Origin: Chloroflexota bacterium
GTDB taxonomy: Bacteria > Chloroflexota > Chloroflexia > Chloroheliales > Chloroheliaceae
Direction: 5' to 3'
DNA length: 34,453 bases
NCBI GenBank assembly: GCA_902812345.1
Contig: CADDZM010000021.1
Span: 1 to 34,453 of the forward strand
Positions 16,567-23,258 of this stretch are shown piece after piece; positions within the stretch are counted from its first letter, which is position 1; every line of letters starts with the position of its first letter. The position numbers and the translations under genes were made by a program. A model generated the notes under the pieces. That model did no database searches and had not been told where the DNA came from. It was given only the letters and a program-made list of their open reading frames with translations.

Positions 16567-16579
16567 GAGAAGTCTTCTC
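16567..16579. repeat. Palindrome GAGAAG-N-CTTCTC overlapping the GT-C ribosome binding site
   Basis: A perfect 6+6 bp palindrome with a 1-bp centre between the GH-A stop and the GT-C start. On the transcribed minus strand it includes the AGGAGAAG that would otherwise be the best Shine-Dalgarno, so it could limit or couple translation. Confidence 0.45.
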
Positions 16580-16584
16580 CTGAC

Positions 16585-18651
16585 TTACTTGGCCGCTTTA
16601 GCAAGCGCCTGGTAAGCGAAGTAAGCCGGGCGTTTCGAGCCGTCACGGTGCAGGATGGCGAAGCCAAGCTTCTCATCGTTTTGACCGTTAACCGGTTGGG
16701 TGACGCTTGGCAGCGAGAAGTTCAGGTTCCACAGCGCCATTACGCCCATCCAGGGGTAATTACTCTGGGCCAACTGGTATGCGCCCCGGATGTAATCGGC
16801 CTGGTTTTGCTCGGTGTTGAGCTTGGCGTACTCGTAACCGGTCTGCGGGTTGCTGTCGCTGGACCAGCCGAACTCGGTCAACCAGACCTGTTTCGCGCCG
16901 TCCCCGGCGTTCTCCATAATCTTCCGCAGAGTTTCAATCCGGCGGAAGTAGAATTCGGAGCTATTGTTCCAGGCCGGTGAAGGGCCGGGATTTTCGGGGT
17001 AGAGGTACTGCGGCGCGTTGGCCTGGCCGCCGGGATGCATACCCATTACATCGAAATACTTGCGGACTTCGCCGTTATTATAGGCGTAAATGTCCTGCAG
17101 GTACTTGGTGTCCGGCACCGCATAGTCCGGGTTGTTGATTTCGGTCGGTGAAAGGGCCCCGAAAATCACGATAGCGGCCGGGTCAGCAGTCTTAACCGAG
17201 TTGTAAGCCTTCGAGAGCATCGAAACGTAACGGCTTACGTTAATGCCAGACCCAGACTCACGGCTCAGGTTCATTTCGTTCCAGATTTCATAGGCGTCCA
17301 CTTTGCCTTTGTAACGGTTCGACAAAGCGTACATGAAATCGCCAAACTTATTCATCTTATCCGAGTCGGGCAGACCGCTACCAGCCGACTTGTAAGCGTC
17401 GGGCGTGCCGATAGGGCTGAGGATAATGTGAATGTTCTGGGAGTAGAGCGAGTCTACGATTTTATCCAGTTCGGTCCAGACATAGCGGTTCGGATCGTTC
17501 CCTTTGGAAGGGTCTTCGATGTCGCGCCAGGTGATTTGCTGGCGGACCCAGCGAGCGCCCAGGTCTTTAACCCAACCGGTAATCTGGTCGCGGTCCTGGT
17601 AGAACAGGTGCGCGTTGATACCATAACCCAGGTTAGGCACTTTGAGCGGGGAAAGTATCGGGTCATTAATCGGCTGGGAAGCGGGCATTTTGCCGCCGCC
17701 GTAACGCCATACAAAGTAGTGCTGACCGACGTTGCCCATTTCAACCTTGAAACCATTCGGGTTGCTGGGGGTGTAGGTCAGACAGCGGCGCTGGAAGCAC
17801 TGCATCAAAACGTCCTGCTCAACCCCGGCCACTTTAACGCGGGTCCAGTAAGCGTCGGTAACGGGGAAGCCCATCGCGTACAGCCAGTCGAAGACTTTGT
17901 GGCCATTGACGGTGACACGGGCATTCGCGTCGAAGACCGGGCCGGTCTGGTTCATGTAGTCCCACAGCACGCTGGGAACATTGTGGCCGAGGGTGTTATC
18001 GTAGTAAACAATGTTGGTGCCGGGATAGTTCGCCAGTCCGGCGTTGTTCCCGATAACGCCATTACCATCAGCATCTTTGGTCAGGGTAGCGGAAACCTTC
18101 TGGCCGATTTTGCTCGGCTGGCGGTTAGCCGCGACGCTGGCGTCGTCGTAAGAAGCGACGGCGCGGAGGGTTTTGTAGGTCGGAGCGTTGGCGTTGACAG
18201 CAATATTATCGCCAGCCACCGGAACATTATTAGCCGGATTATTGGTGTCTACGAAACGATTGTCACCTTCCTGGCGGCGTCCGCTGACCAGTTCAACCAC
18301 GAGCAAACCGTTGGTTACATAGTACTGGGAATTCGGGTCGCCGAAAGGATTGTTAAGTTCCATGCGGGTTTTATCAAAATACTGGACCCAGCGGCGCTGC
18401 CCGCCTACCGGGGCGGCATCGTCGTACCGTTCGTAGCCAGCATCAATGAAATTGGGGCCCCAAAGGTAGGAGCGTTGGACCTGGCCGTTATCAACCGGCA
18501 AATCAGTGGTTAACCAGACTCGCTGGAAGCCAGGCTTGGTAAAGGCGGGCGGCGCTGCCTCAGCAGTCGTCGGGCCGTTCCCTACCAGAGGAAAAACAGC
18601 GCTCATCACTACTGCGAAAACCATCGCAATCAGGGCAAGCTTTTTGTTCAC
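16585..18651 (-). CDS. Secreted clan GH-A glycoside hydrolase with N-terminal shared module
   Basis: A 688-residue exported protein. The start is the GTG at 18651, chosen because AAGGAGGAA sits six bases upstream and the frame then opens with a classical signal peptide (MNKKLALIAMVFAVVMSAVF..., cleavage expected near AEAA, residue 33); the upstream extension of the frame to 18783 has no support. Residues about 43-318 form a module shared with the neighbouring lipoprotein glycosidase. Residues about 340-685 are a TIM barrel of clan GH-A (GH5/GH39-like): acid/base Glu459 in EIWNEMN and probable nucleophile Glu593 in WLTEFGWSS. The GT-C gene follows 21 bp downstream. A GC-rich hairpin (18699-18722) lies in the probable leader. 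Substrate is unknown. Confidence 0.86.
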   Translation of the reverse strand: MNKKLALIAMVFAVVMSAVFPLVGNGPTTAEAAPPAFTKPGFQRVWLTTDLPVDNGQVQRSYLWGPNFIDAGYERYDDAAPVGGQRRWVQYFDKTRMELNNPFGDPNSQYYVTNGLLVVELVSGRRQEGDNRFVDTNNPANNVPVAGDNIAVNANAPTYKTLRAVASYDDASVAANRQPSKIGQKVSATLTKDADGNGVIGNNAGLANYPGTNIVYYDNTLGHNVPSVLWDYMNQTGPVFDANARVTVNGHKVFDWLYAMGFPVTDAYWTRVKVAGVEQDVLMQCFQRRCLTYTPSNPNGFKVEMGNVGQHYFVWRYGGGKMPASQPINDPILSPLKVPNLGYGINAHLFYQDRDQITGWVKDLGARWVRQQITWRDIEDPSKGNDPNRYVWTELDKIVDSLYSQNIHIILSPIGTPDAYKSAGSGLPDSDKMNKFGDFMYALSNRYKGKVDAYEIWNEMNLSRESGSGINVSRYVSMLSKAYNSVKTADPAAIVIFGALSPTEINNPDYAVPDTKYLQDIYAYNNGEVRKYFDVMGMHPGGQANAPQYLYPENPGPSPAWNNSSEFYFRRIETLRKIMENAGDGAKQVWLTEFGWSSDSNPQTGYEYAKLNTEQNQADYIRGAYQLAQSNYPWMGVMALWNLNFSLPSVTQPVNGQNDEKLGFAILHRDGSKRPAYFAYQALAKAAK
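17698..18525 (-). other. Shared surface module, copy A (N-terminal in the secreted glycosidase)
   Basis: Encodes about residues 43-318. Landmarks in order: YLWGP (62-66), YFDKTRMELNNP (91-102), YYVTNGLL (110-117), ELVSG (120-124), LTYTPSNPNGFKVEMGN (291-307) and WRYG (315-318). The same landmarks recur in the same order in copy B at 21426-22226. I do not recognise a named domain family. Confidence 0.8.
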
Positions 18652-18698
18652 TAAGTTCCTCCTTAGTTCAGAAGTTAAAACAATATGATGGCTGCACC

Positions 18699-18722
18699 CG
18701 GCCCGGTAAAATGTCCGGGCCG
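18699..18722 (-). promoter_or_regulatory. GC-rich leader hairpin upstream of the secreted glycosidase
   Basis: CGGCCCGG (18699-18706) and CCGGGCCG (18715-18722) are perfect reverse complements around an 8-base A/T-rich loop. It lies about 50 bases upstream of the GTG start in the probable mRNA leader. No T run follows on either strand, so it is not a simple terminator; it may stabilise or regulate the mRNA. Confidence 0.55.
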
Positions 18723-18819
18723 CGAGGCTAGGCCGGAGTATCCGAAAATATTCTAAGTGTCCCTTTTTAGTAGAAAGGCTCACCGGAATTCACGCACGAG
18801 CTTTGGAATTACCGGCAGA

Positions 18820-18833
18820 TTTGCTTTACACCA
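18820..18833 (+). repeat. 14-bp direct repeat TTTGCTTTACACCA, copy 1
   Basis: Identical to 19117-19130, 297 bp downstream in the same intergenic region. It contains a -35-like TTTACA; TATGGT (18848-18853) lies 17 bp further, a moderate -10 match, so this copy may be part of a promoter. Confidence 0.5.
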
Positions 18834-19026
18834 GGTAGAATGGAAAATATGGTTTTTCAGTGTACAAACGCCAACAGTCTAGCACGACTACTGCCCGTTG
18901 TCTACTTATGTCAAAATAGTTGCAGGCCGTTCCCCGGCAGACCTGGCGGCTTGGTAGGAAGCATCCGAACTTTTTGCAAGAACAGCCTATTCTTTTAACG
19001 AACTTTCCTGCTTGCGGTTACACCCT

Positions 19027-19051
19027 CTAACATTAAAAACTAACATTAAAA
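19027..19051 (+). promoter_or_regulatory. Tandem 12-bp direct repeats CTAACATTAAAA
   Basis: Two identical CTAACATTAAAA copies (19027-19038 and 19040-19051) with a 13-bp period, ending 32 bp upstream of TATAAT at 19084-19089. Tandem direct repeats in this position are typical of activator binding sites. Confidence 0.55.
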
Positions 19052-19083
19052 GTTGAAAAGAAAATTGAAAACCGCTATGTTTT

Positions 19084-19089
19084 TATAAT
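19084..19089 (+). promoter_or_regulatory. -10 element TATAAT upstream of the lipoprotein glycosidase
   Basis: A perfect TATAAT without a good -35 at 16-18 bp, consistent with an activator-dependent promoter using the tandem repeats at 19027-19051. It would give a leader of roughly 370 bases to the ATG at 19464. Confidence 0.4.
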
Positions 19090-19116
19090 CCAGGTATGTT
19101 AAAATGGCCTGAACCT

Positions 19117-19130
19117 TTTGCTTTACACCA
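19117..19130 (+). repeat. 14-bp direct repeat TTTGCTTTACACCA, copy 2
   Basis: Second identical copy of the sequence at 18820-18833, same orientation. No convincing -10 follows at 16-18 bp here, so a protein-binding role is at least as likely as a promoter role. Confidence 0.5.
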
Positions 19131-19463
19131 ACAATTTACGTTTGATGTAGATGGAGCGAGCGGGCAGTACAGCCTGAAGAAACTTTGGGCGCCATTTTAA
19201 GCCTTTAACGGTACCTGAATATTCTAAAATACCGGGGCATAACCAGAAGTCCCATACTAATAGGCTATTTTGAGAGCCATTTTCGTGGTGTATATTTTAA
19301 ATCAGCGCCCGCTCAGGCGCCATTATTCAGGATGTTGTTTTTCTTAAGTCAAAAAGCTAAAGTTTTTTATTCGGAATATTTTGGCTGTCAGCCTTACCTA
19401 AATTTTTACAGGTTCTGCCCAAAGTAATCTTTCTATCCCAGGGACATAATCGAGGAAGTAGTA

Positions 19464-22238
19464 ATGACCTTTTCTAAATTACATTCGAGGCCATCTTTTT
19501 TTTGTTCTAAATTCAATGCCTGGCTGGCGATACTGCTAATGACCGGGCTGACTCTGACCGCCTGTAGCGCCACTCCCACGACCCAGGCCGCTTTTGCGAA
19601 TATCGGGGCCGGCTTTGACTCGCCTTTTGGCATGAATGTTCACGCAGCCTCCCGCTATATGCCGAACGGCAGCGGTGACGATTACGGGTTGCCCTACCAG
19701 CAGGCCAAAGACATGGGTGTAGGGTGGACCCGCGAAGAAATTAGCTGGGACCGGGTCGAGCCAAGACCCGGTCAGTGGAACTTCGGGTTCGCTGACAAAG
19801 CCGTCAACGCGGCTCTCTCGCGCAATATCCAGGTTTTAGGGCTGCTCGAATATAACGTGGACCGCAGCAGCGGCGGCAACGCCGGTATCTCCCACACCAT
19901 GCCCGACCTGAACGCCTGGACGAACTACGTCCGGCAGACCGTCACTCATTTCAAGGGAAAAGTTAATTACTGGCAAATCTGGAACGAGCCGCAAGATCCC
20001 CGCTATTTTGCCAGTGCCGACCCCGGCCAGTACGCCCGGTTGTTGACGGTTAGCTACGACACCATCAAATCAATTGACCCGAACATCAAAGTGCTGTGCG
20101 CCGGTTTCGTGCCGGTCGGCAACGGCCTTGAATGGATGGACGCGATGATAAATGCCGGGGGCCGTGATAAGTTCGACATCCTGGCGATTCACCCTTATGT
20201 AAACGACCCGACCCCTAACGCGCCCGGCGGCTCGATGAGTCCGGAACGCGGCTACTGGTTAAGCGCCGGGATGAATTTGGCCCAGGGTCTGGCCGCCCGG
20301 CTCGGCAACCGGCCTATCTGGGCCACCGAGTTTGGCTTTAACCTGCAGCCTACCGACCCCAGCCGCTTTAACGCCGTTTCGGCGGACCAGCAGGCTAATT
20401 ACCTGGTGCGGTCTTATGCTATGGGTCTTTCTACAAACGTCCAGAAATTTTTCGTCTACCAGTTCCACGATGATACCTCCAATCCCAATGACCGCTACGG
20501 CCTGGTCGGGACCGATTGGAAGACGCACAAGCCCGCCTATGATGCTTATGCCACCATGTCCGCCCGGCTAACCGGGGCGACCCCGCTGGGCCAGGTGGAC
20601 CCCTATGAAGGGTCAAGCAGCTACGCGAACCTTTTTAATTTCGATAACGCGGGCGCAGGCACCAGTTGCCAGGCCACCCAGCCCAACAACGGTTTCTGGA
20701 ACTGCTACGCTTCCAGTTCGGCCAGCGTCACGATGAGCTATACTTCGGAGCAAGCCCGTAGCGGCAAATCGCTTAAAGTGGATTACAACCTCACGAACAC
20801 CAGTCGGGACCGCTATGTCAGCCTGATTCCGCCGAGTTTTCCGGGTCTGAGTTTTGCCCCAAAGAAAATCGGCTTCTGGGCCATGGGCGACGCGACCCAG
20901 ACCGAAATGCACCTGCACATAATTGACGCTAACAACGTCCGCTATGTCTACACGTTGGGCCGGATGGGCGCGCCCAACCAGGGCTGGCAGCGTTACGAAG
21001 CTCAACTGGCGACCCCGAACGTACCGGCAGGTCCGGTCAGCCCGGCGATGCCGCTTAAAGGCATGGAACTGGTGCTGGACGGCTGGCCGAAAAGCACTAC
21101 CTACAGCGGCACGGCTTATTTCGATGATTTCTATGCCGAGGACAGCCTGCCCCTGGAAATGTTCCGCTTTGCCAAAAACGGCCAGAACGTGGACGTGGTC
21201 TGGGCTGACGGCGCCTCCGGCACGGTCAATATCCCGACCGCCAGCGGTTCGGCCAGGGTCTACAGCCGCAGCGGCCAGCCAGGCACTGTAAACGCCCAGA
21301 ACGGCCAGCTTGCTATCCAGGTAAGCGACGCCCCGGTCTATGTCGAACACCAGGCTCCGGCGAAAGTAGTTTCACAGACTCCGCCTACGAATGCCAACAA
21401 CTCAAGCTGCTCGCCGGCAGGCGCGGCCGAACTGCGCGGGCGTTTCCAGCCCACCTGGGATAAATTCGACTCGGCTATCACGTCTGGCCTGACCAAACGA
21501 AGCTGGATGTGGGGGCCGGTCAACTATCGTTACGTCCAGGAACCCTATGACGAAGCGCCCGGCGGCTGCCGGACGGTCCTTTACTGGGACAAAAGCCGCA
21601 TGGAGATTACCAACCCGGGCGGCAACCTGGCCGATAAGTATTACGTGACCAACGGCTTGCTGGCCCGCGAACTGGTTAGCGGCCAGATTCAGATGGGCAA
21701 CAACCGGGTAATTCCGGCCAGCCAGGGGCCGGCCCAGATTCCGGCGGCCGGGGACAGCGGCAACAACCCGAAAGCGCCAACCTACGCCGCTTTCGCCCGC
21801 GTGACGACACTCAATAACGATAACTGGCAACCCGACCGCACCGGCCAGAGCCTCACGGATACGATTGACCACAACGGCGCGACCGGCACAAACGGTTTGC
21901 TGGCGGGTTACAACGTCCACCTGACAAACTTTGTTGATATCACGCACCACAATATCGCGGACGTGTTCTGGTCGTTCATGACCAGCCAGGGTCCGGTCAG
22001 GGTGAACGGCAACTTCGTCCAGGGCGATGCGGTGGACTGGATTTACAGTATCGGTCTGCCGTTGAGCAACCCGTACTGGGCCAGGGTCACAGTCGGCGGT
22101 GTGGAAAGAGACGTCCTGATTCAGGTCTTCGAGCGGCGCGTCCTGACTTATACGCCTTCCAACCCGGACGGCTTCAAGGTGGAAATGGGCAACATCGGGG
22201 CGCACTACGCGACCTGGCGTTACGGCTCGGCTAACTAA
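19464..22238 (+). CDS. Lipoprotein clan GH-A glycoside hydrolase with beta-sandwich region and C-terminal shared module
   Basis: A 924-residue surface-anchored enzyme. The ATG follows GAGGAAG by five bases. The signal peptide ends in a lipobox LTAC with Cys34 as the lipidated residue. Residues about 50-370 are a clan GH-A barrel (GH5/GH39-like) with acid/base Glu175 in QIWNEPQ and nucleophile Glu289 in IWATEFGF. Residues about 385-560 look like a carbohydrate-binding jelly roll (LFNFDNAGAG at the start, GTAYFDDFYAED at the end), followed by a small beta domain (about 562-630) and a Ser/Asn/Pro linker. Residues about 655-921 repeat the module found at the N-terminus of the divergent glycosidase. 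A bidirectional terminator follows. The substrate is unknown, but pairing with the other glycosidase and the GT-C gene suggests a surface or plant polysaccharide. Confidence 0.88.
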   Translation: MTFSKLHSRPSFFCSKFNAWLAILLMTGLTLTACSATPTTQAAFANIGAGFDSPFGMNVHAASRYMPNGSGDDYGLPYQQAKDMGVGWTREEISWDRVEPRPGQWNFGFADKAVNAALSRNIQVLGLLEYNVDRSSGGNAGISHTMPDLNAWTNYVRQTVTHFKGKVNYWQIWNEPQDPRYFASADPGQYARLLTVSYDTIKSIDPNIKVLCAGFVPVGNGLEWMDAMINAGGRDKFDILAIHPYVNDPTPNAPGGSMSPERGYWLSAGMNLAQGLAARLGNRPIWATEFGFNLQPTDPSRFNAVSADQQANYLVRSYAMGLSTNVQKFFVYQFHDDTSNPNDRYGLVGTDWKTHKPAYDAYATMSARLTGATPLGQVDPYEGSSSYANLFNFDNAGAGTSCQATQPNNGFWNCYASSSASVTMSYTSEQARSGKSLKVDYNLTNTSRDRYVSLIPPSFPGLSFAPKKIGFWAMGDATQTEMHLHIIDANNVRYVYTLGRMGAPNQGWQRYEAQLATPNVPAGPVSPAMPLKGMELVLDGWPKSTTYSGTAYFDDFYAEDSLPLEMFRFAKNGQNVDVVWADGASGTVNIPTASGSARVYSRSGQPGTVNAQNGQLAIQVSDAPVYVEHQAPAKVVSQTPPTNANNSSCSPAGAAELRGRFQPTWDKFDSAITSGLTKRSWMWGPVNYRYVQEPYDEAPGGCRTVLYWDKSRMEITNPGGNLADKYYVTNGLLARELVSGQIQMGNNRVIPASQGPAQIPAAGDSGNNPKAPTYAAFARVTTLNNDNWQPDRTGQSLTDTIDHNGATGTNGLLAGYNVHLTNFVDITHHNIADVFWSFMTSQGPVRVNGNFVQGDAVDWIYSIGLPLSNPYWARVTVGGVERDVLIQVFERRVLTYTPSNPDGFKVEMGNIGAHYATWRYGSAN
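21426..22226 (+). other. Shared surface module, copy B (C-terminal in the lipoprotein glycosidase)
   Basis: Encodes about residues 655-921. Landmarks: WMWGP (681-685), YWDKSRMEITNP (707-718), YYVTNGLL (726-733), ELVSG (736-740), APTY (771-774), LTYTPSNPDGFKVEMGN (894-910) and WRYG (918-921), matching copy A in order and spacing. Confidence 0.8.
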
Positions 22239-22244
22239 AAATAA

Positions 22245-22279
22245 AAAAACTCCCCGGTTTTTGAGGCCGGGGAGTTTTT
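22245..22279. terminator. Bidirectional rho-independent terminator between the lipoprotein glycosidase and tpiA
   Basis: AAAAACTCCCCGG (22245-22257) pairs perfectly with CCGGGGAGTTTTT (22267-22279) around a 9-base loop, with an A-rich tract on one side and a T-rich tract on the other. It lies between two convergent genes and should stop transcription from both. Confidence 0.92.
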
Positions 22280-22327
22280 ATTTTCCAAAAAATTATATCA
22301 GATAAAAAGAAAAATTCTGTGGGAGAA

Positions 22328-23152
22328 TTATTTCTTCTTTCGAGGAATACATTCCTGGGTACGGGCCACGATTTTGACAAAGTCAGCCGCCTTCAGACTG
22401 GCCCCACCGACAAGCGCGCCGTCAATATCCGACTCGCACATGAAATCGCTGATATTAGCAGGGTTGACGCTGCCGCCGTACTGAATCCGGACCCGGTCGG
22501 CTACCGACTGGTCATAGAGGCGGACTATAGTTTGCCGGATGAATTTGCAGACCTCGTTGGCGGTTTCCGCCGAAGCGGCCTGGCCCGTTCCGATGGCCCA
22601 GAGCGGTTCGTAGGCAATAACAACGCTGCTGGCATCGTAGGCGTTAACGTCATTGAGGGCAATTTCAACCTGGTTACTGATAATTTCTGCGGTCAAATTG
22701 TCCTCGCGCTGGGCCAGGTTTTCGCCGACCGCGATAATCGGGGTCAGGTCATCCTTGAGGGCAGCCTTAACCTTGAGATTAATGTCCTCGTCGTTCTCGT
22801 TGAAGTAGAGGCGGCGTTCGCTGTGACCCAGGATAACGTAATCGCAAACCTCGCGAAGCATCAGGGGTGAAATCTCGCCGGTATAAGCCCCGCTATCTTT
22901 GTAGAACATGTTTTGCGCGCCCAGCTTAATCCCGCTATCCTCGACCAGTTCCATGGCCGGGAACAGGGCGATAAAAGGCGGGCAAATCACCGTTTCCACC
23001 TCTTCGTAAGCGTCCAAATCCTCCAGCATTTCGTCAATGAGGGCCAGGGACTCGTCCACGGTCAAGTTCATCTTCCAGTTTCCGGCGATAAGCGGGACGC
23101 GCCGGGCCGGAGGCGGGGGCGGAACATTGCCGCCCCGGTTAATCTGAACCAT
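22328..23152 (-). CDS. tpiA: Triosephosphate isomerase
   Basis: Interconverts dihydroxyacetone phosphate and glyceraldehyde 3-phosphate. The 274-residue protein carries all catalytic marks: AGNWKMN (Lys27), GHSERR (His110), YEPLWAIGTG (Glu182), YGGSVNP and GGASLK. An N-terminal extension of about 18 residues, with a run of five prolines (11-15), precedes the usual start of the fold. No in-frame Met or other plausible start lies between it and the conserved AGNWKMN, so the extension is probably real. AAGAGGAG precedes the ATG with a long A/T-rich 12-base spacer. The upstream TPR-protein gene is on the same strand, 106 bp away. Other glycolytic genes are not adjacent, which differs from the common gap-pgk-tpi arrangement. 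Confidence 0.96.
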   Translation of the reverse strand: MVQINRGGNVPPPPPARRVPLIAGNWKMNLTVDESLALIDEMLEDLDAYEEVETVICPPFIALFPAMELVEDSGIKLGAQNMFYKDSGAYTGEISPLMLREVCDYVILGHSERRLYFNENDEDINLKVKAALKDDLTPIIAVGENLAQREDNLTAEIISNQVEIALNDVNAYDASSVVIAYEPLWAIGTGQAASAETANEVCKFIRQTIVRLYDQSVADRVRIQYGGSVNPANISDFMCESDIDGALVGGASLKAADFVKIVARTQECIPRKKK

Positions 23153-23258
23153 TCTTTAAAAATTCTCCTCTTATTTTCTACTACTTCAGGACTTTCGCTT
23201 GAAACAATTATTTTAAGTTTCTTGCGGTTTGCTCGCGTCCAAAGCGAACATCGTATAT

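Larger units (their letters stand above)
18652..19463. other. 812-bp intergenic control region between divergent glycosidase genes
   Basis: No coding frame with family features is present. It contains the GH-A gene's ribosome binding site and leader hairpin (18699-18722), a minus-strand TAGAAT (-10-like, about 18750), a 14-bp direct repeat (18820-18833 and 19117-19130), tandem 12-bp repeats (19027-19051) followed by TATAAT (19084-19089), a GCGCC/GGCGC dyad (19305-19320), a weak promoter-like pair TTGTTT/TAAAGT (19335-19340 and 19358-19363), and the GAGGAAG ribosome binding site before 19464. The A/T-rich composition from about 19020 on differs from the neighbouring genes. Confidence 0.6.

Noticed and set aside
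17428-18513. 361-residue open frame on the plus strand opposite the secreted glycosidase
   Set aside because: It is antisense to a convincing gene with signal peptide, ribosome binding site and catalytic motifs. It has no ribosome binding site or family features and arises from G/C-rich third positions.
18652-18783. 44-residue upstream extension of the secreted glycosidase
   Set aside because: A perfect AAGGAGGAA is six bases before the GTG at 18651, and a signal peptide begins exactly there. The extension would bury it.
21402-22205. 267-residue antisense frame over the lipoprotein glycosidase that resembles the frame at 17428-18513
   Set aside because: The two antisense frames look alike only because the sense strands encode the shared module. 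The similarity is not evidence of an overlapping gene.
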